A DNA stretch of 64,000 nucleotides. It comes from Desertimonas flava. GTDB lineage: Bacteria; Actinomycetota; Acidimicrobiia; Acidimicrobiales; Ilumatobacteraceae. The position numbers were made by a program, and so were the translations under genes. Below are positions 50,189 through 59,850 of the stretch, piece after piece. Numbering within the stretch: position 1 is the first letter of the stretch; each line of letters begins with the position of its first letter. The stretch is from positions 1 through 64,000 of the forward strand of contig NZ_QKYK01000031.1 in the NCBI RefSeq assembly GCF_003426815.1, in the 5' to 3' direction. Below the pieces are notes generated by a model. That model made no database searches. It saw only the letters and a list, made by a program, of their open reading frames with translations, and was not told the DNA's origin.

Positions 50189-51220
50189 GTGCGTGGAGAC
50201 GACAACCGCTATTGGTCAGCTGTCGACGAGCAAGGTGATGACGCTCACGGTCGCGCGCTGCGGTTCGTCGAACACAACAAGTTTGTTCTCGAGCTCGGCC
50301 CCGCCGCTGGCCACGTGACGCGGGCACTCGTCGATCGAGGCTGTCAGGTTGTCGGTATCGAGGTCGACCCAGCGGCGGCAGCGGCGCTGGACGATGTCGC
50401 CGAGTGCGTGGTCGGCGATCTCGACGATCCAGCGACGATCTCGAAGGTCGCTGGCGAGCGACGGTTCGACGTGGTTCTCGCTGGCGACGTGCTCGAACAC
50501 CTGCGTGATCCGCTTGGAACACTTCGGGCTTGCCGCGAGGTTCTCGCGCCCGGTGGCTACATAGTGGTCTCTGTCCCTAATATTGCTCACGCCGATGTGA
50601 CGTTGTCGTTGCTGAAGGGCCAGTTCACCTACCGCAACTGGGGCCTGCTCGACGCGACCCACATTCACTTCTTCACGCGAACGTCACTCGAGAAGATGAT
50701 CGACGACGCAGGCTTCGTCATGGTTGATCTTGAGAGGGTGACGTACCCGGTCTTCGCAACAGAACTGGCGCTCGACCGGTCGGAGGTGTCCGATGAAGTC
50801 GTTGAGGCGGTGCTTCAGAATCGCGATGCGGAGACCTACCAGTTCGTCTGCCGAGCGGTTCCTCATGACGGAAACGTCGAGGTAGCGCGACTTGCCCGAC
50901 GAGTTCTCGCCGCCGAGGAACGTGCTCGCCGCTATCACAGCGACTGCTTGCGAGCCCAGGCGGAGATCGAGTCGATCCGTCACGAGACGTCGGCAGAGAT
51001 CGAGTCGATCCGTCACGAGTCGTCCGAACAACTTCCGGCGCTGATCGGAGAGAACGCGATGCTCCGCCAGCAGCTCGCGGCAGCAGAGGAGTCGGTGGCT
51101 GCGTGGTCAGAGCAGGCGCGGCGCCAGGAAATCCATGTCGCAGCGTTGCTAAATTCTCGAACGATGCGAATAGTGCGACCTTTCCGTGCTCTCTATGGAG
51201 TGCTGCGGGGCTCCCGATAG
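50189..51220 (+). CDS. SAM methyltransferase with C-terminal coiled coil and basic tail
   Basis: 343 residues from the GTG at 50189; the frame is open to 50111. FVLELGPAAGHVTRALVDRG (32-51), VVLAGDVLEHLRDP and VVSVPNIAHADV mark the class I core. It is a paralogue of 39512-40684 (GLLDATHIHFFT, DAETYQFVCRAV). In the C-terminal coiled coil a 9-residue unit IESIRHETS/ESS occurs twice in tandem. The tail SRTMRIVRPFRALYGVLRG is basic. First gene of the group to 55448. Confidence 0.85.
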   Translation: MRGDDNRYWSAVDEQGDDAHGRALRFVEHNKFVLELGPAAGHVTRALVDRGCQVVGIEVDPAAAAALDDVAECVVGDLDDPATISKVAGERRFDVVLAGDVLEHLRDPLGTLRACREVLAPGGYIVVSVPNIAHADVTLSLLKGQFTYRNWGLLDATHIHFFTRTSLEKMIDDAGFVMVDLERVTYPVFATELALDRSEVSDEVVEAVLQNRDAETYQFVCRAVPHDGNVEVARLARRVLAAEERARRYHSDCLRAQAEIESIRHETSAEIESIRHESSEQLPALIGENAMLRQQLAAAEESVAAWSEQARRQEIHVAALLNSRTMRIVRPFRALYGVLRGSR

Positions 51221-51241
51221 CTGCGAAAGCGAGCAAGTAGT

Positions 51242-52567
51242 ATGAGCACGGAGCGACCGATCCAGGTCATCGCCTTCTTCCTGCCCCAGATGCACCCGGT
51301 GCCCGAGAATGACGCGTGGTGGGGGGAGGGGTTCACCGAGTGGACCAAGGTTGCCTCAGCGCAGCCACTAGGACCGACGCACTACCAACCGCATCTGCCC
51401 GGCGCCCTCGGCTTCTACGACCTGCGAGTACCAGAGGTCCGCGAGCGGCAAGCTGCCCTCGCTCGGCGTCATGGCATCGATGGTTTCATGTATTACCACT
51501 ACTGGTTTGGCGGTCACCGTCTCATCGACCGGACCGTCGATGAGATTCGAGTCAGCGGCCGACCGGATCTTCCGTTCTGTCTTTGCTGGGCGAACGAGAA
51601 CTGGACCCGAGCGTGGGATGCAGGGCAGAAGTCAATACTCATGGAGCAGCGCTACGACGCGGAAGAACGCGCTGCCCATGTGGAATGGCTGGCAGAGACA
51701 TTTGCTGACCCGCGCTACATCCACGTCGACGGGCGGCCCTTGTTCGCCGTCTACCGACCTCAGGTCCTCGAGGAGATGTCAGACTTCGTCGAGCAGCTGC
51801 GGAATGCCGCCAGGGCGCGCGGAGTCGCCGACCCTTATCTCGTCAAATTCGACACGCACGGGAACTTCGATCCGCCGCAGACCTACGGGTTCGACGCCGC
51901 TGCCCAGTTCCTGCCCCACGGGGTCAGCGAATGGGTGCCGTTCGCCCCCACACCGCCGGGATGGCAGCCGAACCACCTCTACATGAACTACGAAGACGTG
52001 GTCAACAGATTCATCGACCACGTCCAGCCGCCCTGGACGAGACACGAATGCGTGATGCCAAGCTGGGACAACACACCACGACGGCGCTCACAGGGTGCCC
52101 TCGTCATGCTCGGGAGTTCTCCGGATCGCTACGAACGCTGGCTGCGAGCTGTGTACGAACGTGCCCCGGAGCGGGGGGGCGTGGTCTTCATCAACGCATG
52201 GAACGAGTGGGCCGAGGGGGCTCATCTCGAGCCTGATCAGATGTGGGGCGACGCAAACCTCCGGGCCACAGCGCGAGTTGTCCTCGGAGCGGAGCCGTCC
52301 GATGCTCCCGATGATGGCGACCCGCCGCATCCTCTCGCGGAGGCGGCGCAGGGCCGTTACGAAGAGTTGTACCTCGACGTCTACGATCGGTACGTCCGTG
52401 CCCGGCGACGCCTGACGTCATTCGACGAAGTCGTCCGGCGGGAAGTGGACCGTCGTTGCGAGAACCTCAGCAAGGAGCTCAGAGAGGAGCGTGCCCGCGT
52501 GGAGCAGCTGTCGGCTCAGCTGAAGCGACTGCTCAGCCACCGACCGTCGCAGGTCGAGATTGGGTGA
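51242..52567 (+). CDS. WbsX-like (GH99-like) glycan-processing protein with coiled-coil tail
   Basis: 441 residues. VIAFFLPQMHPVPENDAWWG, FTEWTKVASAQPLGPTHYQP, GIDGFMYYHYWFGG, FCLCWANENWTRAWD and INAWNEWAEGAHLEPDQ are the conserved blocks of WbsX proteins of O-antigen clusters, which share a fold with GH99 mannosidases. It may act as a hydrolase or glycosyltransferase; the family's activity is not settled. A coiled coil (about 395-435) ends the protein. Its stop overlaps the next ATG (TGATG). Confidence 0.85.
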   Translation: MSTERPIQVIAFFLPQMHPVPENDAWWGEGFTEWTKVASAQPLGPTHYQPHLPGALGFYDLRVPEVRERQAALARRHGIDGFMYYHYWFGGHRLIDRTVDEIRVSGRPDLPFCLCWANENWTRAWDAGQKSILMEQRYDAEERAAHVEWLAETFADPRYIHVDGRPLFAVYRPQVLEEMSDFVEQLRNAARARGVADPYLVKFDTHGNFDPPQTYGFDAAAQFLPHGVSEWVPFAPTPPGWQPNHLYMNYEDVVNRFIDHVQPPWTRHECVMPSWDNTPRRRSQGALVMLGSSPDRYERWLRAVYERAPERGGVVFINAWNEWAEGAHLEPDQMWGDANLRATARVVLGAEPSDAPDDGDPPHPLAEAAQGRYEELYLDVYDRYVRARRRLTSFDEVVRREVDRRCENLSKELREERARVEQLSAQLKRLLSHRPSQVEIG

Positions 52568-54453
52568 TGGAACTCGCCGCAGTGACCATGCTGCGGAACG
52601 AGAAGCCAATCCTCGGTCCGTATCTCGACCAGCTCCAGGAGTTCTTTGATCACTGCGTGATCATCGACCATTCGTCGACCGATGGCTCAGGCGAGCTGGT
52701 GCGTTCGCGCGCTCGGCGAGGGTGGGAGATCTATAGGCTGCAGTCGGCTCGATACCCACAGGCAGAGCTCGCGAACCACTTCTGGCGCCATCTGGCGGAG
52801 TCGACCGAAGCGGAGTGGTTCTTCTTCCTCGACTGTGACGAGTTTCTGCCGTTTCCCCATCGTGCCGCCCTCGATGAACGCCTCGCGGCAGTGTCGAGCG
52901 AGACCGATCTGCTCTCGACCACCTGGCGCAACGCCGTGCCCATGAGCCTGGATGGCGGCGACATCTTCGCAGGACGGTTCTGGACGCGCCCCACACGATC
53001 CGAGGTCAAGAAGATCGTTGCTTCCAGGCGACTCCTGGAGCGCAGCCCGACGGCGATGATCCAGCAGGGCTACCACGACGTCGTGGCGCCGGGCATCCAG
53101 ATGCAGCAGGAGGATCTCGCGACCCTGGGACTGATCCACATCCCGGTGCAGAGTCGCTACCGCTTCGCGGTGAAGATCCATCTCGGCGGGCGGCTGATGA
53201 TCGAGAACGCGTCGATGTTTCGCCGCAACCAAGGCCGGCACTGGGCGAACCTGTACCTCGGTCTGGAAGCGCAAGGCATGGGCGGATTCGATTTCGAACT
53301 AGCGGGCCTCGACTATCCAATGACGTCGCCTCCGACAAGCGGTCAGCGGGAGGAACTTGCGTTCGCTTTCGACTACGTGCAGACCCCGTACGTCGAATCG
53401 TTAGACGACTCGTTCTTCCAGATCTTTCGCACCGAGCCAGATGACGAGGCGATGCCGACACTACTTCTCGACCCGGCGGGCAACCAGGTCGTCGGCTTTC
53501 CGTCCGATGTGGCGGAGCTTCCGTTGCCTAACCTCGACCCTGACGATATCGGCGAGCGGCAGTCCGGCTTTAGCGGCCTCGACGACGGGTCCTGGGCGGC
53601 ATTGGTGGAAGCGGTGCTGGATGACTCAGGCGATGGAGTACTGGGAGAACCTCGGCCTGGCAGCGAGGTCATGCGAGCGCTTGTCGTTGCATTGCAGCCC
53701 CGGGTCGTCGTCGATATCGCCGGTGGCGATCAGACGCTCGCGGTTGCAGCCGCGTTGACCGCTGAGCGTTGTGCTATCCCTTGCCGTGTTTTCTCGATCG
53801 AGGGCTCGAGCACGACCGGAGAAACGGTCGATCGATCTGACATTTCGCGCTACGTGACCAATCTCGAATTCGTTTCCGGCGGGGTTGAGGATACGGCGGA
53901 CGAGTTCGCCGACGGCTCGGTGGAAATATTGAGGCTCGGTGCAGGGGCGCCGCTCGACGACGTTGGCGCTTGGTGGTCCTCGTGGGCACCGCGCCTCTCG
54001 AACCGCTCGGTGGTGATCGTTGACTCGACCGCGTCGCTCGGAGCACAGACCCGCGACTCCTTCAGCCCGACGTTCGTCGGCGTCGACCTCCCCGCCGGTC
54101 GTCCCGAGCTTCTGCTGGTGCGAGCCGGGTCTCCGTTGGCGAACACTCTCGTGGTACACGGAAGGGCACCAGAACTGGCGCGCCTGGTGAGAATGGCGCG
54201 TGTCCTACGTGCCGAGGCAGAGGTTGAGAGTTCTCTATCGGAGGAGCAAGCCCAGGTGAACGATGCAGATCGTCAACGGCTGGCCATTCTCGAGTACCGC
54301 GTGGGCGAGATCCTCGAACGACTGGTCGCCATCACCCAATCGCTGGAGACGAGCAGAATGAGCGAGGCGGCGGTCCTGTCGCGGCTCGACGCACTCGAGG
54401 AAACCAGGTCAGGTCGCAACACCGGTGCGCTCACTACGAGAGAGCACACATGA
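52567..54453 (+). CDS. GT2 glycosyltransferase with methyltransferase-like C-terminal domain
   Basis: 628 residues from the ATG at 52567. The GT-A half reads LAAVTMLRNEKPILGPYLDQ, VIIDHSSTDGSGE and FFFLDCDEFLPFP, with DCDE as metal site (89-92). From about 375 a Rossmann-like domain follows (VVVDIAGGDQTLAVAAALTA, GSVEILRLGAGAPLDD), resembling Methyltransf_24 but with GGDQ at motif I; activity is uncertain. The last 70 residues are a coiled coil. ATGA overlap with the pyruvyl transferase gene. Confidence 0.78.
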   Translation: MELAAVTMLRNEKPILGPYLDQLQEFFDHCVIIDHSSTDGSGELVRSRARRGWEIYRLQSARYPQAELANHFWRHLAESTEAEWFFFLDCDEFLPFPHRAALDERLAAVSSETDLLSTTWRNAVPMSLDGGDIFAGRFWTRPTRSEVKKIVASRRLLERSPTAMIQQGYHDVVAPGIQMQQEDLATLGLIHIPVQSRYRFAVKIHLGGRLMIENASMFRRNQGRHWANLYLGLEAQGMGGFDFELAGLDYPMTSPPTSGQREELAFAFDYVQTPYVESLDDSFFQIFRTEPDDEAMPTLLLDPAGNQVVGFPSDVAELPLPNLDPDDIGERQSGFSGLDDGSWAALVEAVLDDSGDGVLGEPRPGSEVMRALVVALQPRVVVDIAGGDQTLAVAAALTAERCAIPCRVFSIEGSSTTGETVDRSDISRYVTNLEFVSGGVEDTADEFADGSVEILRLGAGAPLDDVGAWWSSWAPRLSNRSVVIVDSTASLGAQTRDSFSPTFVGVDLPAGRPELLLVRAGSPLANTLVVHGRAPELARLVRMARVLRAEAEVESSLSEEQAQVNDADRQRLAILEYRVGEILERLVAITQSLETSRMSEAAVLSRLDALEETRSGRNTGALTTREHT

Positions 54454-55448
54454 CAGCGCCTACTTCGACACTGTTTCCGCCGGACCCGGAGCGAACGCTC
54501 TGGAGCCGTGGACTGCTGCCGCCTCGGGACGTCGACGCGTACTTCGTCCGGCCGCGCGGAGGAAATACGGGTGACCTTGTTCTGAGTCATGGATGTGTCT
54601 GGTATCTCGAGGAGCGCGGGCTGCAATATTGGATCTCGGACGGGAGTATCGAAGCCGCCGCTCTAGCGGGGGATGTAGGCTACATTCACGAGGCTGTCGG
54701 CGGGTTTAGTGGGTTGATCTGCTTTCCAGGCGGGGGCAACATCGGACGATATATAAATAATTCGCAGATCCGTGCTGCCGTCATATCGATGTTGTCTGCT
54801 GACAGTCATTGTCTAGTGTTTCCGAATACGTTCTTCGCTCCCGAGGCGGCATTGGCTCACCCTCAAGTGACAGTCTGGAGTCGCGATGCCACGTCGTGGC
54901 AGGAGCTATCGAGATGGGGCGCCCGATCTGTGCTTGTTCCCGATGCCGCGTTCGCGCTGGACGCTGCGATGCCGAAGTATCCGGACGGTCAGGGCACGTT
55001 CCTGATTGTGCGTCAGGACGCTGAGTCGATCGGCCTCACCATCGATCCGACGACGGTGCCCGGCGCATCTCCGTCGCGCTTGGCCGATTTGACACTCGAG
55101 TCGACGATTCCCGAGCTCGTGAGTGCGCTCGCCCCCGTGGAGTTCGTCATCAGTGATCGGTTGCACGGCGGATTGGTTGCTCTGCTGCTCGGAAAGAAGG
55201 CCATCCTGCTTCCCGTCGACTATCACAAGATTCGCTCGTTCTACGAGACCTGGCTTGTGAATGTCCCGAGCGTGGGCTTCGCTCGCGATGTCACCGATGC
55301 CGCCCGCTTACTGCCGGAGCTCGGTGACCGAACCGTCGATCTCACCGAACTGTTCCGCGCGTACGCCGACCCGGCTCTGGATGACGTGCTCAGTCGTCTG
55401 GGGAGCGGTATCGCCCACGGCCGACATACAGTCGGGGCGCGTTCGTGA
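54450..55448 (+). CDS. polysaccharide pyruvyl transferase family protein
   Basis: 332 residues. RPRGGNTGDLVLSHG, ICFPGGGNIGRYINNSQ and FVISDRLHGGLVALLLG are the three blocks of the pyruvyl-transferase family (PF04230): a GT-B-like fold that puts a ketal-linked pyruvate from phosphoenolpyruvate on a sugar. It would give the glycan a negative charge. Bases around 54660-54830 are AT-richer than the flanks (a run of TATATAAATAA), suggesting transfer. The gene ends 42 nt before the IS30 element and appears intact. Confidence 0.85.
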   Translation: MTAPTSTLFPPDPERTLWSRGLLPPRDVDAYFVRPRGGNTGDLVLSHGCVWYLEERGLQYWISDGSIEAAALAGDVGYIHEAVGGFSGLICFPGGGNIGRYINNSQIRAAVISMLSADSHCLVFPNTFFAPEAALAHPQVTVWSRDATSWQELSRWGARSVLVPDAAFALDAAMPKYPDGQGTFLIVRQDAESIGLTIDPTTVPGASPSRLADLTLESTIPELVSALAPVEFVISDRLHGGLVALLLGKKAILLPVDYHKIRSFYETWLVNVPSVGFARDVTDAARLLPELGDRTVDLTELFRAYADPALDDVLSRLGSGIAHGRHTVGARS

Positions 55449-55489
55449 GCGTTTCGGCCGGGTATTGAGGTCATATAGCCCGGGCGGAT

Positions 55490-56650
55490 TCAAGCGGCGG
55501 TCGCGACAAAGTGGTTGAACCGTTCTGCTGGAGTATCCCACGCGAGGGTCTTGCGTGGGCGGCCGTTGAGCAGCGCTGCGATCTCGTCGAGGTCGGCTTG
55601 GCTGTAGACCGACAGGTCGCTGCTCTTGGGAAGGAACTGGCGGGCGAGGCCGTTGAAGTTCTCGTTCGTGCCGCGCTGCCACGGGCTGTGGGGGTCGGCG
55701 AAGTACACCTGGACGCCGGTGTCGATCGTGAACTTGGCATGCGCGGCCATCTCGGTGCCTTGGTCCCAGGTCAACGATCGGGAGAGTTGGGCGGGCAGTT
55801 GACGGATGTGTTCGGCGATGCGGGCGGCGACGTGGTCGGCGTGCTTGCTGTCGAGCTTGATCAGCAGACCCATGCGGGTGGTGCGTTCGGCCAGGGTGGC
55901 CACAGCGCTGGCACCGTTGGCGCCGATGATGAGGTCGCCTTCCCAGTGTCCGGGCACTGCCCGGTCGTCGGCCTCGGCGGGACGCTCAGAGATGTTGACC
56001 ATCCCGACGATCTTCGATCTGCTCTCGATCCGGCCGCGGGGCCGACGGCGTTCACGGCCTGTGCGCAGGCACGCAGCGAGTTCCTTACGCAGTTCGCCTT
56101 TGGCCTGAACGAAGATCGCCCGGTAGATCGATTCGTGCGACACCCACCACTGTGGCTCATCGGGATGCTCCTTGCGGAGCCGTTTGGCGATCTGTTCGGG
56201 CGACCACTTCTTCGTGCGCAGCAAGGTGACGACTTCGTCCCACAGCCACGGCCGATCCTCGATCCACGACGGCTTGGGCCGCTCAGCCCGTGCGTCGGCC
56301 TGGTCCTGAGCGACATAGGCCCGGTAGTGCTCACGGCCACCACCAGCCGCGATCTCGCGGCCGATTGTTCCGCGATGTCGGCCGAGTCGGCGGGCCATCT
56401 GCGCGTCGGTCTCGTGACGCTCGATGCCAACGCGAATCTCCTCACGCTCAGCGAGCGTGAGCGCGTTCGGACGTGCTGTGCGTTGTCTCAACACGACAAC
56501 AGCTTCCTCGTTGATACGACGCTGCAACGTGTTTCTCGAGATCCCCGCCATCGCTGCCGCCTCCGGCCGCGGGACCCCACGAGCGACCGCCGACAACGCC
56601 ACAGCAACCCTCGACCGAGGAATCCTCGGACGCCCAATAGCTCCCATCAC
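55490..56650 (-). CDS. IS30-family transposase
   Basis: 386 residues, an intact DDE transposase. The N-terminus has helix-turn-helix segments ([40 protein letters not shown]). The catalytic core has [10 protein letters not shown] (first Asp), [13 protein letters not shown] (second Asp) and [20 protein letters not shown] (Glu), with the terminal [18 protein letters not shown]. Start is GTG 56650 or ATG 56647. No frameshift or stop, so the element may be active. Confidence 0.93.
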   Translation of the reverse strand: MMGAIGRPRIPRSRVAVALSAVARGVPRPEAAAMAGISRNTLQRRINEEAVVVLRQRTARPNALTLAEREEIRVGIERHETDAQMARRLGRHRGTIGREIAAGGGREHYRAYVAQDQADARAERPKPSWIEDRPWLWDEVVTLLRTKKWSPEQIAKRLRKEHPDEPQWWVSHESIYRAIFVQAKGELRKELAACLRTGRERRRPRGRIESRSKIVGMVNISERPAEADDRAVPGHWEGDLIIGANGASAVATLAERTTRMGLLIKLDSKHADHVAARIAEHIRQLPAQLSRSLTWDQGTEMAAHAKFTIDTGVQVYFADPHSPWQRGTNENFNGLARQFLPKSSDLSVYSQADLDEIAALLNGRPRKTLAWDTPAERFNHFVATAA

Positions 56651-56688
56651 AACACCTCCAAGGCTGTGATGTCGCGACCACCGGTTGA
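55490..56688. mobile_element. complete IS30-family insertion sequence
   Basis: 19-bp imperfect inverted repeats, TCAAGCGGCGGTCGCGACA at 55490-55508 and its near-complement TGTCGCGACCACCGGTTGA at 56670-56688 (differing at two positions), enclose the transposase gene. The transposase stop lies inside the left repeat. No clear target duplication was found beside the ends; IS30-family duplications are only 2-3 bp, so the insertion site cannot be proved. Length 1199 bp is normal. Confidence 0.85.
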
Positions 56689-56710
56689 GGCCAAGCCGGT
56701 GACCTTGGCC
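56689..56710 (-). terminator. hairpin after the sulfatase-like gene
   Basis: GGCCAAG (56689-56695) and CTTGGCC (56704-56710) form a 7-bp stem with an 8-nt loop, 64 nt after the minus-strand gene stop and directly outside the IS end. Confidence 0.5.
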
Positions 56711-56774
56711 ATATTGAGTGTGACGTGTGCTCTATTCGTCAGGGATTGCGCTGAGCGACTTGCGCCTCTGTGCG

Positions 56775-58880
56775 TCAGCGGAGCAGCGACACCTCGATCA
56801 GCAACGATCCTTGGCTGTCGACGGCGAAAGCTCGGACGTCGTGGTGGCCGGCCGTCAGGGTTTGGGGATCGAGGAGCACGTCCAGGGTCTCGCCACGGTA
56901 CACGGGGCCGACACCAGCAATCGTGCCATCGATAGTGATAGCAAGCCAGTCGTCGTCTGTCAGATCCTCAGTTGACCCCGTCAGGAGCGCCGGCAGGAGC
57001 ACGCTCGGATCGATGTCGTCGTACGCTGACGGGAGGTCCAAGCGCAAGGTGCCTTTCGTCTCTGTGCTGACTTCGAACTCGTCAAGTGAGCGTCCGATCA
57101 GGTCGCCGTATGGGCCGACGCCGATGAAGTCGGCCCTGCCCGGTAGTTCGCGTAGGCCTGACCGTAGGCGGATGCCGAAGGCAATCGGGTCCGGGTCGGA
57201 CGTCGTCTCGCCGTTCAACCATCGACGAGGCCCTTCTCGATCTTCCTCGAGGAGCGATTGTCCGTCGAAGACCCAATCCGATGGCAGGTCCAGATCGAGT
57301 ACGTCGGCGACCGTCGGAAGCACGTCGATGTTCTGCGCTTGCCGCTCGTCGATGACCCCATCCTGCTGTCCGGGGAGCTTCACGAACATCGGGATCGGAT
57401 GGACTCCACTGCGGGTCTCGTCCTCACCCTCCTCCGGACCCCGCAGAGCCGTCGCAGGGTCGAGAGACACACCGTGATCGGCGAGCACGACCACCAAGGC
57501 GTCGTCGAGCATCGAGGTCGCCTCGAGCCGGTCGAGGAAGCTACCTACCATCGAGTCGACGTACATCGACTGAAGGAAGTAGCGCTGGCGCATCACATCC
57601 ATGAAATCGGAATCATCTATCCACATTGGATCGAGGCCCCGAGTCACGGAGATCGGCTCATAGCTCACTCCGTTCGGAAAGTATCGGTACGGCACATGTG
57701 GAAGAAGCGCGTGGTGATAGAGCAATTGCGGTCGGTCGGTCGACTCGTCGAAGGCAGCAAGGAAACTCTCGAACCGCTGCCGGTCCCAGCCCACCTGGCA
57801 CACGACGTTTGTGCACCCCGACTCCACCTCCGTCTCGATCGATCTACTTTCGTCGACGTCGCTGGCGGCGGTGTGTCCGCCCTGGTCGGCGAATCCGCCC
57901 CAGCGTGCGCCCAGCGGCGGCAGCCAGGCGTCGGCGAGCCCGTCGGGCAGCATGCCGTGGAGATAGGCAATGGCCGTGTCCTGGACGATCGACTGCTCGT
58001 TGGCGACGCCGGTGGCGCAGACCGTGTCCGGGCAGAGCCGCGTGACGACCTCGTCGGCGCGTACATCGTACGACGCACCAAGCATGGAGAAGAGCGAACG
58101 CGGATACTCGGTCACGGTCGGGGCCGTGCCGGCGGGCCGGATCCGACCGCTCAAGATCGAGGGGACTGCGAGATCGGTGCGAAACGCCGCCGTCGTGGCG
58201 TTTGGGTACCATGTCGACATCTCGGCCAATCGTCCGAAGTTCGGGAAGTGCTCAGTGTCGAGGTCGCCATCCGGTCCGAGCAGGACGCCAAGCGCAAACT
58301 CATCGAAGACCACGATTGTGACCGGCGTCGATGAGTCCCAAGTTGGAAGCATGTCCGCCCCGCCCTGAGTGCGGAGCAACGCGCTCGAGGGACTGGAGAT
58401 GAGGAACAGCGCGAGAAAGAGGATGGGTGCTGGCGAGAAGTACAGGACCAGACGACGGACCGCCTCCAACTGTGTGTAGGCAAGGGCCACACCGACTCCG
58501 ATTGCCACAGTGAGGGCGACATAGATCCCGACCGGGAGGCCGAACTCGCGGTCGATCGCCGGAACGATCGTCAAGGCGGTGAGGATGCCGACTAGCACTG
58601 TCATGGTCCACACCTCTCCTTTCGTCGAGACGACCCGCACTGCCATCAGGAGCAGGATGAGGGCAAGGGGTGGAGCGACGATGAGCACGATGGCGAACCA
58701 GAGCAGGCGTCGTCCTTCGATGCCATGCACAACGAAGTACGTCGGCTCCTCCCCGAGCAGCGTGAACACGGGTTGCGCGATTGCGACCCCACAGAGTCCA
58801 ACGATGCCGGCGGCGTGGCCGACGAACCTGCGTCGCGATCTAGTTCTCGTAGCTGTCGGCCCGTCTGCGGTTTCGTTCAC
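56775..58880 (-). CDS. membrane sulfatase/phosphoglycerol-transferase-fold protein
   Basis: 701 residues from a GTG. Five membrane helices lie in the first 165 residues. The soluble domain has IVVFDEFALGVLLG (Asp193), a Thr-rich loop NATTAAFRTDLAVPSILSGR where the nucleophile of the family is found, HHALLPHVPYRY, VVVLADHGVSLDP and PMFVKLPGQ, the alkaline-phosphatase superfamily blocks used by sulfatases and lipoteichoic-acid synthase-like enzymes. It probably adds or removes a phospho-substituent on an envelope polymer outside the cell. Anchored topology is clear; the reaction is not. Confidence 0.75.
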   Translation of the reverse strand: MNETADGPTATRTRSRRRFVGHAAGIVGLCGVAIAQPVFTLLGEEPTYFVVHGIEGRRLLWFAIVLIVAPPLALILLLMAVRVVSTKGEVWTMTVLVGILTALTIVPAIDREFGLPVGIYVALTVAIGVGVALAYTQLEAVRRLVLYFSPAPILFLALFLISSPSSALLRTQGGADMLPTWDSSTPVTIVVFDEFALGVLLGPDGDLDTEHFPNFGRLAEMSTWYPNATTAAFRTDLAVPSILSGRIRPAGTAPTVTEYPRSLFSMLGASYDVRADEVVTRLCPDTVCATGVANEQSIVQDTAIAYLHGMLPDGLADAWLPPLGARWGGFADQGGHTAASDVDESRSIETEVESGCTNVVCQVGWDRQRFESFLAAFDESTDRPQLLYHHALLPHVPYRYFPNGVSYEPISVTRGLDPMWIDDSDFMDVMRQRYFLQSMYVDSMVGSFLDRLEATSMLDDALVVVLADHGVSLDPATALRGPEEGEDETRSGVHPIPMFVKLPGQQDGVIDERQAQNIDVLPTVADVLDLDLPSDWVFDGQSLLEEDREGPRRWLNGETTSDPDPIAFGIRLRSGLRELPGRADFIGVGPYGDLIGRSLDEFEVSTETKGTLRLDLPSAYDDIDPSVLLPALLTGSTEDLTDDDWLAITIDGTIAGVGPVYRGETLDVLLDPQTLTAGHHDVRAFAVDSQGSLLIEVSLLR

Positions 58881-59079
58881 GCGCTGTCATCCTGGCACAC
58901 GCCTTCTGGAGCGCCCGGGAACCCGGCCGACCCGAGGGGAGGGGCACGAGATCCGGCAACGCGACGCGATTCCGACCTTTCCGTCGGCCCGATGGGCTCA
59001 CTACGTGAATCATTGTCCCGGTCTGCGGTGCCCTGTAGCCGACGCCCCCCGCGTACTGGGCGCTATTAGCGTGCGTTCG

Positions 59080-59850
59080 ATGGGGCGACACGATGCCAAC
59101 TGGATCACCGACTCCCTCGTCGAGATCGGTGAGGAGCGGGTGTTGATTACTGACGACAGCGAGGTGTACCGAGCGGTGTCGTCGACCGACGATCAATTTC
59201 TGCTCATCAAGGATGCAGATTACGTGCGCCGTTCGACACGATCGTTCTGCGACCTGGGTATTCGCAATCTGGTCGAAGCGGGCATCTGGCAGGGCGGAAG
59301 CGTGGTGTACTGGAACCTTGCGCTGGGCCCGTCCAACCATCTTGCGTTCGACCTCTACGACCGAAGCGTGCCCGCGCTAGAACGGTTCGCGCAGCGCAGC
59401 GACGTCCGCGACGGCCTGTCCGTCGAATACGGGCTTGACCAAGCCGACGCAGCAGCCCTCACAGCGGCGACGACGCGCAGATTCGGACCGGAGCCGATCG
59501 ATCTCATCATCGACGATGCTTCCCATCTCTACGAGCCGTCCCGGATCATGTTCGAGACCTTGTTCCCTCGACTGCGGCCGGGTGGCTGGTACGTCATCGA
59601 GGACTGGCAGTGGTCCCACTCGCACACGCTGCTCACGAACGAGTCGAGTAGCTATTTCGCTGGGCGCCGCGGTCTCTCAAATCTCGTCCTCGAAGCTGTG
59701 ATCCTGTCGGGAAGCAGGCTCAGGCCCTTCGTCGAAAGAGTGATCATCGATAGCTTCTGCGCCATCGTCGTTCGCGGAGACCATGATGGACGATTCAAGC
59801 TCGATGAGCAGGTGTTTTCCCAGGGTCGTCCGTTCGAACCGGTGCTCTGA
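59080..59850 (+). CDS. class I methyltransferase (Methyltransf_24-like)
   Basis: 256 residues from the ATG at 59080 (a GTG at 59071 is in frame). NLVEAGIWQGGSVVYWNLAL, LAFDLYDRSV, DLIIDDASHLYEPSRIMFE and GWYVIEDWQWSHSHTLL resemble CmcI/rhamnosyl O-methyltransferase-type enzymes. DDASH and EDW supply the metal-site acids. It would add another methyl to sugars of the locus. The 199-nt region shared with the divergent sulfatase-like gene holds no obvious box except TATTAG at 59064-59069. Confidence 0.78.
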   Translation: MGRHDANWITDSLVEIGEERVLITDDSEVYRAVSSTDDQFLLIKDADYVRRSTRSFCDLGIRNLVEAGIWQGGSVVYWNLALGPSNHLAFDLYDRSVPALERFAQRSDVRDGLSVEYGLDQADAAALTAATTRRFGPEPIDLIIDDASHLYEPSRIMFETLFPRLRPGGWYVIEDWQWSHSHTLLTNESSSYFAGRRGLSNLVLEAVILSGSRLRPFVERVIIDSFCAIVVRGDHDGRFKLDEQVFSQGRPFEPVL

